Source: UBA2030 sp049969475 (lineage in GTDB: Bacteria > Bacteroidota > Bacteroidia > Bacteroidales > TTA-H9). From it: DNA of 64,000 nt. The translations under genes and the position numbers were made by a program. The stretch's first letter is position 1. Each line of letters opens with the position of its first letter. This document shows, in pieces, positions 54,760-63,946 of this stretch. The stretch lies in the NCBI GenBank assembly GCA_049969475.1, contig JBMFOU010000005.1, positions 62,001 to 126,000 on the forward strand, read 5' to 3'. The notes under the pieces are model-generated. The model was not told the DNA's origin, made no database searches, and saw only the letters and a list, made by a program, of their open reading frames with translations.

Positions 54760-56862
54760 TCAACGAATTACTACTTTTCTGGTATAAACTCCATTTTCGC
54801 TTTCAAACTTCAGGATATAAATTCCTTTGGCAAGCGATTGCACCGGGATTTGTTTTTCGTAAGAGCCCATGAAGGAACTTAGATTTTCGGAGTAAACCAG
54901 GGTACCGGTCATGGAGCTCAGCTGAATACGTAGATTCTGTGGCTGGGCTGAGGTGAAGCTGAGGTTAAGATAATCATGGACCGGATTGGGCCAGAGATGG
55001 AATTCCGAGAAAAGTTGATCGGGTTCCATACCAACGTTTAGCGTTTCGTAATGTACCTGCCAACCTTTATAGTTGAAAGCTCCATCGGTTTTCCAAATTA
55101 AATAGAATTGCCCACTCGGGGAGGTGATGGGATCAGGAGCAGTGCCAGGAGCGTAAACGCCACTTATGGTTGCCAATAACTGTTGGGTTTTTAAATCATA
55201 AACTTTCAACCAGTCGTTATCTGGCTCGCTTTCAAAGTAATCGAAATAAAGGGTAACAGATGAGGCATAAGGAGGTGTGATTTTATACATGCAATTGGAG
55301 TTGGGTACATAATTAAAACTCCCGGAACCATCATCAAACGTTGCCGAATAATCCGTATAAGTCTTTGTTCCTGAACAGAATGTTGGCCGGTTGGCCTGGA
55401 AGTTAAGTAACCATCCCTGGGCCTGTCCATTCCCGTTGGTAACCATGTGCAGAAGTACCTTATTTCCATTTGAAGTGAACTGGGATGGAAGTGAACTACC
55501 TGAGTATTTGCCAACCAGAGGGGCTGTAACATCCGCTCCATTGTATATATATAGAGTGTCGCCAGCTTGCATATCGAAACGCTGGAAGGATACTGTGATA
55601 CTAGTCACAGAATCAGTATCTGTTTGAGGGTTAAGCAACCATTTAGCACTGGCATTATTAAGGTAAGGAGCTACCGGGCCTGAACCATCTTCAAGGGTTC
55701 CCACCATGTCTTTGATCTCGGTGAAGTCGGTGGTGTAATAGGGATACCCTGAGCCAGGCTTAAAGTTACGAACCATGGCCTGCTGGGTTGTGAAACCTCC
55801 GGCATTAGCTAAGGTGTAATAGCCGTTCATATAGCCATCCCACCCAAAATTAAAATGGAAGTTGCGGGGCGTCTGATCATCGTAGCCATCAACCACAAAG
55901 GCATGACCTGCAGCGCTACCAGCTTCCACTCCAGAGTAGTATACTGGATTTCCCTGATCGATCTGCTCTTTCACCATTCCTTCCCAAACCGTAGCCGTAT
56001 AGGCCTGACGCTGAAGGAACTGAATTTGATTATCATATTTGAAATAAGTTCTGGCAGCGTAGGGTACATCACTCGACTGGGCTCCGGAACCTGTGGGTCC
56101 ATAATTCATTTTAACAGATACACCCGTATGATAGCTGATAAGTGCAATAGGAAGATTTAGGGTATTAGGGCAGGTATTAACCATCCCGTTCCAGTTATAT
56201 TGTGTCTCTCCAAAATTGGCCGAAATGTAACCATAAGGAGGCAAGTAATAGGTTTGCGAGCCCTGGCCCTGCAAAGGCCAACGCCAGTAATACATGATCT
56301 GACTCATGGCTGTGGCAACACAGCCTGCATAAACGTGTCCGCCGGGTCCTGAGGCATTAGCTGGACACAGATAATTGTAAGGATCATCCTGATTCCATTC
56401 GGCAGGCACCAAGGGATCAACTCCTTTGGATCCGTTTTTCAATGAGCGGCCCTCCAATAAACGGTTCCATACATCAGCAATTTCTTCTGTGGCTTCTACT
56501 GCGTTTTGCCTTAGATACAGAATTTGGTCACGATAATCAGCCATCATTCCTTTAAATCCCTCGGGCTGAGGCCGCGAAGGATCATAACTTCCCTTAAGAT
56601 TATATCCGATAATTGGATAAAAGGAATCGTCTGCAGATATAATAGCAAATCCCCCACCCACAAAATTGAAAACATACATCACTACCTCATCATTGGACTT
56701 GAGGGTATGCACCTGGGCCACCTGACCGAGTTTTCCAGCCTGCATGGCATAAAGATTCAGGGCTGCCTGCTGTGCTCTCTGTTCAGGGATAAAGGCACCC
56801 ATCATGTGTAAGGCCATAAACGAGAACAAGGCCAACATTAAAAGTTTCAGTTTTCTCATCAT
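54760..56862 (-). CDS. Secreted C10-family (streptopain-like) cysteine protease with CUB-like domains and T9SS type A CTD
   Basis: A 700-aa extracellular protease. Signal peptide LKLLMLALFSFMALHMMGAF, then an inhibitory prodomain (QRAQQAALNLYAMQ, then GGGFAIISADDSFYPIIGY, to about residue 150). Catalytic Cys is in AGCVATAMSQIMYYW near 178 and catalytic His in GHAFVVDGYDD near 320, followed by FHFNFGWDGYMNGYY. Two CUB-like beta domains follow (about 365-490 and 495-610: LYIYNGADVTAPLVGKYSGS; FEDDN-type DNDWLKVYD). The type A CTD starts FHLWPNPVHDYLNLSF near 617 and ends YTRKVVIR. The prtT, interpain and streptopain enzymes of this family degrade host or matrix proteins. It is monocistronic between its own promoter-like box and terminator. 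Confidence 0.94.
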   Translation of the reverse strand: MMRKLKLLMLALFSFMALHMMGAFIPEQRAQQAALNLYAMQAGKLGQVAQVHTLKSNDEVVMYVFNFVGGGFAIISADDSFYPIIGYNLKGSYDPSRPQPEGFKGMMADYRDQILYLRQNAVEATEEIADVWNRLLEGRSLKNGSKGVDPLVPAEWNQDDPYNYLCPANASGPGGHVYAGCVATAMSQIMYYWRWPLQGQGSQTYYLPPYGYISANFGETQYNWNGMVNTCPNTLNLPIALISYHTGVSVKMNYGPTGSGAQSSDVPYAARTYFKYDNQIQFLQRQAYTATVWEGMVKEQIDQGNPVYYSGVEAGSAAGHAFVVDGYDDQTPRNFHFNFGWDGYMNGYYTLANAGGFTTQQAMVRNFKPGSGYPYYTTDFTEIKDMVGTLEDGSGPVAPYLNNASAKWLLNPQTDTDSVTSITVSFQRFDMQAGDTLYIYNGADVTAPLVGKYSGSSLPSQFTSNGNKVLLHMVTNGNGQAQGWLLNFQANRPTFCSGTKTYTDYSATFDDGSGSFNYVPNSNCMYKITPPYASSVTLYFDYFESEPDNDWLKVYDLKTQQLLATISGVYAPGTAPDPITSPSGQFYLIWKTDGAFNYKGWQVHYETLNVGMEPDQLFSEFHLWPNPVHDYLNLSFTSAQPQNLRIQLSSMTGTLVYSENLSSFMGSYEKQIPVQSLAKGIYILKFESENGVYTRKVVIR

Positions 56863-56892
56863 GTTTGAAGTTCTTGATTAGAAATTAGTGGG

Positions 56893-56900
56893 CAAAAATA
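56893..56900 (-). promoter_or_regulatory. -7 box (TATTTTTG) of the C10 protease gene
   Basis: Minus-strand TATTTTTG fits TAnnTTTG and lies 30 bp before the start codon; no clear -33 partner. Confidence 0.4.
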
Positions 56901-56951
56901 ATGAAAATAAACCCGAAAACCTTTGCGTTAAATAATCTTTAACACATTAGC

Positions 56952-56959
56952 TACCTTTG
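56952..56959 (+). promoter_or_regulatory. -7 box (TACCTTTG) of the pyridoxamine-kinase-like gene
   Basis: Exact TAnnTTTG match 18 bp before the ATG at 56978; it overlaps the alternative TTG start at 56957, which argues against that start. Confidence 0.45.
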
Positions 56960-56977
56960 CCCTTTATTCATAGAAAA

Positions 56978-57850
56978 ATGATTCAACCCATACGTCGCGT
57001 AGCAGCCATTCATGATCTTTCAGGCTTTGGTAAAGCCTCGCTAACAGTGGTTATTCCGATTCTCTCCACAATGGGCATCCAGGTCTGCCCTTTGCCCACG
57101 GCAGTCCTATCTACCCATAGCAAATTCAAAGGCTTCCACATGCACGACCTGACTGACGAAATGGAGCCCATTATGAAACACTGGAAATCTCTTGATTTAC
57201 AATTCGATGCCATTTACAGTGGTTTTTTGGGAAGTGCTCGTCAGATTAATATTGTAGAACAGTTCATCCAGGAATTTAGCACTCCCGATACATTCATAGT
57301 TATCGACCCAGTGCTGGGTGACGACGGAAGGCTCTATTCCACCATGAATGAAGAGATGGTGCGGGGTATGAAGCAACTGGTCTCCAAGGCCGGAATTATC
57401 ACTCCCAATCTGACCGAACTGGCATTATTGATTGATGAAGAATATCGTACCGATATATCTGAGACAGAAATCCGACAATGGATTCAAAGAGCGGTGAATC
57501 TGGGGCCCGAAACGGTAATTCTTACCAGTGTGCCTCAGCACGGTAATCCCCGCCGAACAGCCGTATTAGCTTATAGCAAAAAGGACGGTCGTTGCTGGAA
57601 AGTGAGCTGCGACTACATTCCGGCCAATTATCCCGGCACGGGCGACGCGTTTGCAAGCATCATCACGGGTTCATTATTACAGGGCGATAGCCTCCCTATT
57701 GCCCTCGACCGGGCGGTTCAATTCATCTCATATGCTATAAGGGCTACCTTTGGCTATCAACGCGATGCCACCGATGGTTTGCTACTCGAAAGAGTACTCA
57801 ACAACCTGCATGCACCGGTGCAGGTTAGCAGTTACGAATTGCTCGACTAA
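56978..57850 (+). CDS. Pyridoxamine/pyridoxal kinase-like protein (PfkB/ThiD fold)
   Basis: A 290-aa kinase of the ribokinase-like fold. Motifs: AAIHDLSGFGKASLTVVIPI near the start, VCPLPTAVLSTHSKF near 38, DAIYSGFLGSA near 77, VIDPVLGDDGRLYSTM near 108, TPNLTELALL near 142, and the anion-hole motif NYPGTGDAFASIITG near 218 with the catalytic Asp. This is the PdxK/ThiD branch commonly annotated as pyridoxamine kinase in Bacteroidota. It phosphorylates a B6 vitamer, or possibly a hydroxymethylpyrimidine. It converges with mazG, ending 5 bp from its stop. Confidence 0.88.
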   Translation: MIQPIRRVAAIHDLSGFGKASLTVVIPILSTMGIQVCPLPTAVLSTHSKFKGFHMHDLTDEMEPIMKHWKSLDLQFDAIYSGFLGSARQINIVEQFIQEFSTPDTFIVIDPVLGDDGRLYSTMNEEMVRGMKQLVSKAGIITPNLTELALLIDEEYRTDISETEIRQWIQRAVNLGPETVILTSVPQHGNPRRTAVLAYSKKDGRCWKVSCDYIPANYPGTGDAFASIITGSLLQGDSLPIALDRAVQFISYAIRATFGYQRDATDGLLLERVLNNLHAPVQVSSYELLD

Positions 57851-57855
57851 TACAA

Positions 57856-58635
57856 CTATTCTTCTTTTTTCGACTCTTCCCAGAAAACGTCCATTTCGGC
57901 AAGGCTCATTTCTGTGAGCTTACGTCCGCTTTCTTCAGCTTTCTTTTCGATATAGGCAAAGCGCCTGAGAAACTTCCGGTTGGTATTTTCCAGTGCATCC
58001 TCCGGATTTACCTTGATAAATCGGGCATAGTTGACCAGGGCAAATAATAGATCGCCAAACTCCGACTCGAGGCGGCTTGGGTCGGCCCCATGGTCTACCT
58101 CATACTTAAGTTCAGTGAGCTCTTCCATCACCTTATTCCATACTTGTTCCATATTTTCCCAATCGAAACCAACTCCACTCACTTTTTCCTGCATTCGGTA
58201 TGCTTTCACCAGTGGAGGCAGCGACCGGGGAACACCCTCCAGTACCGACTTTTTACCCTCACGTTCCAATTTAATCTTCTCCCAATTATCAGCCACCTCT
58301 TCGGCGCTGTTAACCTTCACCTCTCCAAAAATATGAGGATGCCGGTTGATGAGTTTGCGATTGATGCCCTCGAGTACATCGGCCATGTCAAAGGCGTTTG
58401 TTTCGCTGCCTATTTTGGCATAAAACGCGATATGTAGCATCAAGTCGCCTAATTCTCCACAGATGGCCTTGGAGTTTTTGCTCAACAGAGCATCCGAAAG
58501 TTCATAGGTTTCTTCGATAGTTAAATGGCGGAGTGATTCATTGGTTTGCTCACGGTCCCACGGACATTCTGCCCGCAACCGATCCATGATTTCCAGTAAT
58601 TCGGCAAATTTCTCAATGGCTTTTTGATGTTTCAT
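57856..58635 (-). CDS. mazG: Nucleoside triphosphate pyrophosphohydrolase MazG
   Basis: A 259-aa all-alpha NTP pyrophosphatase that hydrolyses (d)NTPs to monophosphates and cleans the nucleotide pool. The first MazG domain has CPWDREQTNESLRHLTIEET (about 27-46) and the metal motif EETYE followed by CGELGDLMLHI. The second domain, about 150-240, has EFGDLLFALVNYARF and the FRRRF-like RKFLRRF. I chose the ATG at 58635; a TTG at 58647 would overlap the upstream stop at 58644. It lies 8 bp downstream of the histidine kinase gene and is probably co-transcribed with it, an arrangement of no obvious functional meaning. Confidence 0.95.
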   Translation of the reverse strand: MKHQKAIEKFAELLEIMDRLRAECPWDREQTNESLRHLTIEETYELSDALLSKNSKAICGELGDLMLHIAFYAKIGSETNAFDMADVLEGINRKLINRHPHIFGEVKVNSAEEVADNWEKIKLEREGKKSVLEGVPRSLPPLVKAYRMQEKVSGVGFDWENMEQVWNKVMEELTELKYEVDHGADPSRLESEFGDLLFALVNYARFIKVNPEDALENTNRKFLRRFAYIEKKAEESGRKLTEMSLAEMDVFWEESKKEE

Positions 58636-58643
58636 TCCCCTTC

Positions 58644-60740
58644 TCAATCTATAGATGTAAAAAACTGATCTCCAAGCAATTGTTCAATTTCTTTACGCAA
58701 ATCATCATATAAAAAGGGTTTGCGCAGCATTCCATCCATTCCTGAGCGAATAAATTTTTGTTTATCGACTGAGGAAGAATAGGCTGTCATGGCGAGGATG
58801 CGAGCCGGGGGCGACAAGGGACGATCCCTTTCAATACGCCGGATTTGTTGTGTGGCTTCTATGCCGTCCATTACCGGCATCTGTATATCCATTAATATCA
58901 GGTCGTATAATTTGCCACTTACCAGGTCTACGGCATCTTTTCCAGTATAGGCTATATCCCATTGGGTGATTCCTAACTTTTGAAGGTAAGAGATCACCAG
59001 TTGTTGATTAGTGGAATTATCTTCCACAATCAGAACCTTTGGCATTTTAGCCAAAATTTTACTGGAGGCAGTAACTCCCTGATGAGCAACAGGAAGATTG
59101 AGGCTAAACCAGAAAGTTGAACCCTCTCCTTCTGTACTTTCAAACCCCATAGTACCTCCCATCAATTCCACCAGGCTTTTGCTAATTGTTAGTCCCAATC
59201 CTGTCCCCTCCAGAGCAGCACCTTCTGTAAGGCTTGACTGGCGGAAAGCTTCGAAAACTTTTTCCCGTTCAGATTCGGGAATTCCAATACCTGTATCTAT
59301 AACTTTAACTATGAAATTTACCCGCGTGGATTTGTAGTCCAATACTCTGGCTTCTATCTTTACACTTCCCTGTGGGGTAAACTTTAAGGCGTTATTAATC
59401 AGATTAATCAGGACTTGCCTGATGCGGTAAGGGTCGGCTAACAAAGGTGTGTCCTGAAGTATGGCATCAATGTCTGAGTTCAATTGAAGTCCTTTCTCAT
59501 CGGCCCGGTAACGGAGCATGGCTATTACTTCCTCAATAATTTCACCCAATTTAAAATTAGTATTGTTGAGGGTAACTCGCCCGGCCTCGAGCTTGGAAAG
59601 GTCAAGAATATCGTTGATAATCGAGAGTAAAGTTAAGCCAGCCTGATTAATCACCTCCACATATTCCCGCTGTTCCTCATCGAGGCGGGTGTCCGATAAA
59701 ATTTCTGCCATGCCCAAAATAGAATTCATGGGGGTACGTATTTCATGCGACATACTGGCCAGAAACATGGACTTACTCCGCATGGCTAGTTCGGCTCTCT
59801 CCAACGCTCTTTTCAGCTCTTCATCCTGATGTTTCCGGGCCGTAAGATCTGTCATCAAGCCTATTATGTATTTGGCTTTTTCCTCTGCATTGTAATACAA
59901 AGTTTTAATAATGTAATAATACGCTGATTTATTCCCTAGCTGCACCTCCGTCTCGTATGTATCGACCGTTCGGGCAAGGACCGATTTGTCACTTTCAACA
60001 AATAGATTAGCCTGTTCCTTAGTGAATAAATCTTCGTCAGTCTTTCCTATCAGCTCTTCCTCGGGTTTTCCCATTAACTGGCAGAATGCCTTGTTTACTA
60101 ATATATACTGCCGGGCTTCGTTCTTAATAAATAAAGGTTGTTGTAATGCATTGATAATAGCATGTAAAAAGCCTTCGGCCTTTTTCAATTGATTCTGCGA
60201 TGGGTGAACGGCTGTGTTAGGGATAATGATACCCCCCAGCAACCATTTTTTGTCATGGGTTCTCGATGAATAAATTTGTTCTCTGAGCCATTTAATTTCA
60301 CCTGTAGCTGTTTGCAACCTATATTCCCCTTCCCAGCGTTCACGTTGACCAGTAACCATTTCCGAAAGGGCTATCCTTCGCTCTGTTTGCCCTTCGGGAG
60401 AAAGTAGTTTTTCGAAATCTTCAGGCAAATTTTTAAATGTAGAAGAGGGAAATCCAGTGAGTTTCTCAAAATCTCCCTCAAAAACGTAACCTTCAATTAT
60501 ACCCAGGGAGTCCAATCTAGCACTCCAGGCAATGATGGATTCAAACTTTAGTAGGTTGCGAATTCCCTCATAGGCCTTTATCCTTATGAAGAAAGGTCGC
60601 CAGGAGGGTTTGAAAAAAGCCAATGTAAGATAAAGGATAAATACGATGCCCCATACTACAAGGATTCCCAGAACAAGTTCCCATAAACTATTAGAATTCA
60701 GTAACAAATACACATTTAGGCAAATTAGCATAATGGGCAT
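58644..60740 (-). CDS. Hybrid sensor histidine kinase with two PAS domains and a receiver domain
   Basis: A 698-aa membrane sensor. Two N-terminal helices (MLICLNVYLLLN and WELVLGILVVWGIVFILYL) are followed by two PAS-type domains (about 85-185 and 190-300: ALQQPLFIKNEARQYILVNK, PEEELIGKTDEDLF). The HisKA motif is SMSHEIRTPMNSILGMAEIL near 330. The ATPase has NLINNALKFTP, DTGIGIPESE and GTGLGLTIS. The C-terminal receiver begins VLIVEDNSTNQQLV and has the phospho-acceptor in LILMDIQMPVMDG near 616. The ATG at 60740 is chosen because the -7 box at 60774-60781 leaves little room for the TTG at 60776. No response regulator or HPt gene is adjacent, so its output is unknown. Confidence 0.93.
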   Translation of the reverse strand: MPIMLICLNVYLLLNSNSLWELVLGILVVWGIVFILYLTLAFFKPSWRPFFIRIKAYEGIRNLLKFESIIAWSARLDSLGIIEGYVFEGDFEKLTGFPSSTFKNLPEDFEKLLSPEGQTERRIALSEMVTGQRERWEGEYRLQTATGEIKWLREQIYSSRTHDKKWLLGGIIIPNTAVHPSQNQLKKAEGFLHAIINALQQPLFIKNEARQYILVNKAFCQLMGKPEEELIGKTDEDLFTKEQANLFVESDKSVLARTVDTYETEVQLGNKSAYYYIIKTLYYNAEEKAKYIIGLMTDLTARKHQDEELKRALERAELAMRSKSMFLASMSHEIRTPMNSILGMAEILSDTRLDEEQREYVEVINQAGLTLLSIINDILDLSKLEAGRVTLNNTNFKLGEIIEEVIAMLRYRADEKGLQLNSDIDAILQDTPLLADPYRIRQVLINLINNALKFTPQGSVKIEARVLDYKSTRVNFIVKVIDTGIGIPESEREKVFEAFRQSSLTEGAALEGTGLGLTISKSLVELMGGTMGFESTEGEGSTFWFSLNLPVAHQGVTASSKILAKMPKVLIVEDNSTNQQLVISYLQKLGITQWDIAYTGKDAVDLVSGKLYDLILMDIQMPVMDGIEATQQIRRIERDRPLSPPARILAMTAYSSSVDKQKFIRSGMDGMLRKPFLYDDLRKEIEQLLGDQFFTSID

Positions 60741-60773
60741 GAAGGTTTGCGCAAGGGTTTGAGTATGCAATGT

Positions 60774-60781
60774 CAAAATTA
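60774..60781 (-). promoter_or_regulatory. -7 box (TAATTTTG) of the histidine kinase gene
   Basis: Minus-strand exact match to TAnnTTTG, 33 bp before the ATG at 60740. Confidence 0.4.
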
Positions 60782-60842
60782 GATATAAAATAGCTCTAAG
60801 CCCATACCCAAGTAACTAAAAGTATCAAGACGTGAAATTGTG

Positions 60843-60875
60843 TTGATGGTATTACCAACGAATGCCGTATCTTCG
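60843..60875 (+). promoter_or_regulatory. Possible promoter of the PagL-like gene
   Basis: TTG at 60843-60845 and TATCTTCG at 60868-60875 (one mismatch to TAnnTTTG) are 22 bp apart, 40 bp before the start codon. Confidence 0.4.
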
Positions 60876-60915
60876 CAAGTTGTAAACTTGTGCTATCCGG
60901 GCCTAACCGGAAGGG

Positions 60916-62022
60916 ATGATGCAAAAGAAACGACTTTCAACAGGCATCTTGATTTTTATCTGCTATCTGATACCTGTCGTCCTGAAGGCTCAAATGCCAG
61001 AAATACGCCAGGGTATTCAGACCAGTTCCATAGCCTATTATGGTTTCATTTTGCCTCATCATCCTGAAATGAAAGTCTTTACCGACCACCATATTCAGGC
61101 CTGGGAAATCGACCTGGCAGAGACCACGATGGGAAGCAAACGCTGGCAATGGAGTTATGCTTATCCTGTACTAGGAGCCTCACTGTTCTATTCAAACCTG
61201 GGCCAAACCGGAATTTTGGGCGAAGTTTTCGCAGCAATCCCTTACGTGGATTTTCCCCTGCTCAGAGGAAAAGAAAGCAGCCTGATGTTCAGATTTGGGA
61301 CAGGGCTGGGTTGGTTTACCCAAACCTTCGACCGTATTAGTAATTATAAAAATACAGCCATTGGTTCGCACCTAAACGCAGCCATTTCGCTGCAGATGGC
61401 AGGGGATTTAGCTCTGGCCCCGCGCCTCAGTTTTCGTCCGGGACTTTCCTTCATCCATTTTTCAAACGGAGCCACGCGGGTGCCCAATTATGGAATCAAT
61501 TTCGTGGCCGTTAATGCTGGATTCTCGTATATGCTAGTGGCTCCCCGTGGCGAACATATAGTTTGGGAACCTAAACCCGTTAAGCCCCGGCCTGAATTCT
61601 TGACCATTGTTACAGGGACAGTTAAAGAAATTTTCCCTGTGGGCGGAGAAAAATACTTTGCAGGCAATCTGGCTATCGATGTAAGATCGATGGTATCAAA
61701 TCATTTTCTGGCTGGTGCCGGGCTCGACATTACCTATGACGTTTCCGACCGCGAAGTTTTGCGTCGCTTAGGGAAAACCATAAAGGATCTGGAAACCCTT
61801 AAATATGCTTTAAACGTTCATGGTGGAGTACAACTGGGTCGCCTCGACCTTTGCCTGCACGTGGGCGCCTACCTCTACCAGGAAGATACCTCCGATGGTT
61901 GGATTTACGATAAAATTACGGCTACCTACAATTTATATGGCCCCTGGCTCCTCAATCTTACGCTCAAAACTCATTTTGCCCGCGCCGATTTCGTGGCCGG
62001 AGGAATTGGATTCAAGCTTTAA
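60916..62022 (+). CDS. Acyloxyacyl hydrolase / PagL-like lipid A deacylase
   Basis: A 368-aa outer-membrane beta-barrel enzyme that removes acyl chains from lipid A. Signal peptide STGILIFICYLIPVVLKAQ (about 8-26). The body is made of alternating strands with PYVDFPL near 120, and the active-site strand SFIHFSNGATRVPNYGIN near 180, where His and Ser match the PagL His-Ser pair and the SNG-x-PN signature. It is longer than the ~170-aa enterobacterial PagL, as usual for Bacteroidota relatives, with additional strands to the C-terminus (VAGGIGFKL). The ATG at 60916 is followed by a second at 60919. It is followed by a DUF2807 lipoprotein and murB on the same strand. Confidence 0.85.
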   Translation: MMQKKRLSTGILIFICYLIPVVLKAQMPEIRQGIQTSSIAYYGFILPHHPEMKVFTDHHIQAWEIDLAETTMGSKRWQWSYAYPVLGASLFYSNLGQTGILGEVFAAIPYVDFPLLRGKESSLMFRFGTGLGWFTQTFDRISNYKNTAIGSHLNAAISLQMAGDLALAPRLSFRPGLSFIHFSNGATRVPNYGINFVAVNAGFSYMLVAPRGEHIVWEPKPVKPRPEFLTIVTGTVKEIFPVGGEKYFAGNLAIDVRSMVSNHFLAGAGLDITYDVSDREVLRRLGKTIKDLETLKYALNVHGGVQLGRLDLCLHVGAYLYQEDTSDGWIYDKITATYNLYGPWLLNLTLKTHFARADFVAGGIGFKL

Positions 62023-62099
62023 ATTTGTTACCCTGCACCGAAATCATACATTAAAACCTATCTTTAAACAAACCACAGCATAATTCCGAATAGCATCCG

Positions 62100-62864
62100 A
62101 TGAAATTCCAGTTAATTATCGCCCTGATTCTTTTTTCTGTTTTTTCACTGGTAGGATCTTCCTGTCAAAAAGAAGATGGCGGGGGGTGCGTAACTACATC
62201 GGGACCCATGAAATATGAAGAAAGGCCTTCGCCACTAGATATCGACTCGCTGATAATCAGGGGAGAATTTAGAGTTACCCTTAAACAAGATAAGGAGCCA
62301 CGGCTCTACCTCTACAGCGGAGCTAACCTATTGCCAGGCATCATTACTCGATATAAGCATAAGACATTATACATCGAAGATCTTAACACCTGTGATTTCT
62401 TACGCGATCTGGGGCTTAAAACTAAAATATTCATCTCTGTTACTCAATTGAAGATGATAGAGTTTACAAGTTCAGGTACCCTGGAAAGCCCCGATACCCT
62501 TCAATTCGACTCGCTCAGGGTAGAATCACGCGATGGAGCGGGCAGTATCAGGCTCTTACTCGACACTCAGAAAACATGGCTCATACAGCATTCCGGTACA
62601 GGTGCAGTCGATTTTACCGCTCAGGGGAGAACAAATTATTTATTTATTTATAACCGGGGCTATGCTCCTTTTCATTGCGACGAACTTATTTGTCCGGGCT
62701 ATACACATGTGGTGCATTATGGTTCGAATAATTGCAGGGTAAATTGTGGGGCTATTCTTCAGGCCGAGCTCTGGGGCATTGGCGATATATACTATTCGGG
62801 TAGTCCGCATACTATATGGCTTCGTGGAGATGGCAAGGGCCGCTTAATTCATATCAAACCCTGA
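62100..62864 (+). CDS. DUF2807 (GIN-domain) lipoprotein
   Basis: A 254-aa predicted lipoprotein. The signal peptide (LIIALILFSVFSLVGSSC) ends in a lipobox with the acylated Cys at residue 22. The rest is a right-handed beta-helix-like region characteristic of DUF2807, the putative auto-transporter adhesin head domain: IRGEFRVTLKQDKEPRLYL, KMIEFTSSGTLESPDTLQ, VESRDGAGSIRLLLD, and the usual near-terminal GDIYYSGSP with HTIWLRGDGKG. It ends 7 bp before murB. A -7 box (TAAATTTG) at 62020-62027 could start a transcript for this gene and murB. Function unknown. Confidence 0.85.
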   Translation: MKFQLIIALILFSVFSLVGSSCQKEDGGGCVTTSGPMKYEERPSPLDIDSLIIRGEFRVTLKQDKEPRLYLYSGANLLPGIITRYKHKTLYIEDLNTCDFLRDLGLKTKIFISVTQLKMIEFTSSGTLESPDTLQFDSLRVESRDGAGSIRLLLDTQKTWLIQHSGTGAVDFTAQGRTNYLFIYNRGYAPFHCDELICPGYTHVVHYGSNNCRVNCGAILQAELWGIGDIYYSGSPHTIWLRGDGKGRLIHIKP

Positions 62865-62871
62865 GACACTT

Positions 62872-63879
62872 ATGCAGCTATTTCAAAACGTTTCGCTCCG
62901 ACCCTTTAACACCTTTAATCTGGAAGCTAAAGCAGCGTACCTGGCCCTGATCGAAGAGCCGGATGAGGTAAGCCAGGCCTTTTATTTTGCTCAGGACAAG
63001 CAATTGCCTGTGCTTATTTTGGGTGGAGGGAGCAACCTGCTCTTTACACGGGATTTCGAAGGATCAATTCTAAAAATCAATTTTCAGGGTATTCGTAAGA
63101 TAGATGAAGATAATTACCAGGTATGGCTCGAAGTGATGGCCGGCACAGAATGGGAAGACCTTATCGATTATTGCGTGGAACACCATTTTTGTGGCCTCGA
63201 AAACTTAACCCTTATACCCGGAAAAGTTGGCAGTGCGCCTATTCAAAACATTGGGGCTTATGGAAGAGAAGTTAAAGATGTGATTGAAAACGTGAAAGCC
63301 TTCGATACCAAAACCCAGCACTCAATCATTTTTCAGCGCGATGAATGCCATTTTGCCTATCGCCATAGTCGGTTTAAGGAAGATAAAGGCCGGTATGTGA
63401 TTACCTCGGTCATTTTCAGGCTCGAAAAGCGTTTTCAGCCTCTGCTTTCGTACGAGGGGCTAAGGAAATATCTGGAAACCCGGCAAATTCCTGTAAACCT
63501 TGAAAACGTGCGCAACGCGGTAAGGGCAATCCGACAGGAAAAATTACCCGAAGTAGGAAAAATAGGCAGTGCCGGTAGCTTTTTCAAAAACCCGGTTTTA
63601 AGTCCTGAGGAATGGGCCAGGTTGGAGTCGAAAGCCGGGATGGTTCCCCATTTTAAAAGCGAACAAGAAATAAAGGTGCCTGCCGCCTGGCTTATCGAGC
63701 AGTGCGGCTTTAAGGGATTGCGCCGGGGCGACGCAGGTGTCTGGCCTGGTCAACCTTTGGTTCTGGTGAATTACGGTAATGCCCGGGGTGAAGAAATTCT
63801 TACCCTGGCCCGCGAAATTATGACTGCAGTGGAAAATCAGTTTGGAATCCGGCTCGAACCAGAGGTCAACATCATTTGA
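62872..63879 (+). CDS. murB: UDP-N-acetylenolpyruvoylglucosamine reductase MurB
   Basis: A 335-aa FAD flavoenzyme that reduces UDP-GlcNAc-enolpyruvate to UDP-MurNAc in peptidoglycan synthesis. FAD-binding motifs: LPVLILGGGSNLLFTRDF near 42, then GLENLTLIPGKVGSAPIQN near 107 and IGAYGREVKDV. The catalytic Ser is in GSAGSFFKNPV near 233, and the C-terminal glutamate is in LEPEVNII. Length and layout match type I MurB, with the Tyr loop (FAYRHSRFKED). The gene starts 7 bp after the DUF2807 lipoprotein. Confidence 0.97.
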   Translation: MQLFQNVSLRPFNTFNLEAKAAYLALIEEPDEVSQAFYFAQDKQLPVLILGGGSNLLFTRDFEGSILKINFQGIRKIDEDNYQVWLEVMAGTEWEDLIDYCVEHHFCGLENLTLIPGKVGSAPIQNIGAYGREVKDVIENVKAFDTKTQHSIIFQRDECHFAYRHSRFKEDKGRYVITSVIFRLEKRFQPLLSYEGLRKYLETRQIPVNLENVRNAVRAIRQEKLPEVGKIGSAGSFFKNPVLSPEEWARLESKAGMVPHFKSEQEIKVPAAWLIEQCGFKGLRRGDAGVWPGQPLVLVNYGNARGEEILTLAREIMTAVENQFGIRLEPEVNII

Positions 63880-63946
63880 ACATATTTTTCATATTTTGGA
63901 GCTTTGTGATGTAACCCAACTCAGGAGGGTGCGTCATAGCTGTTAA

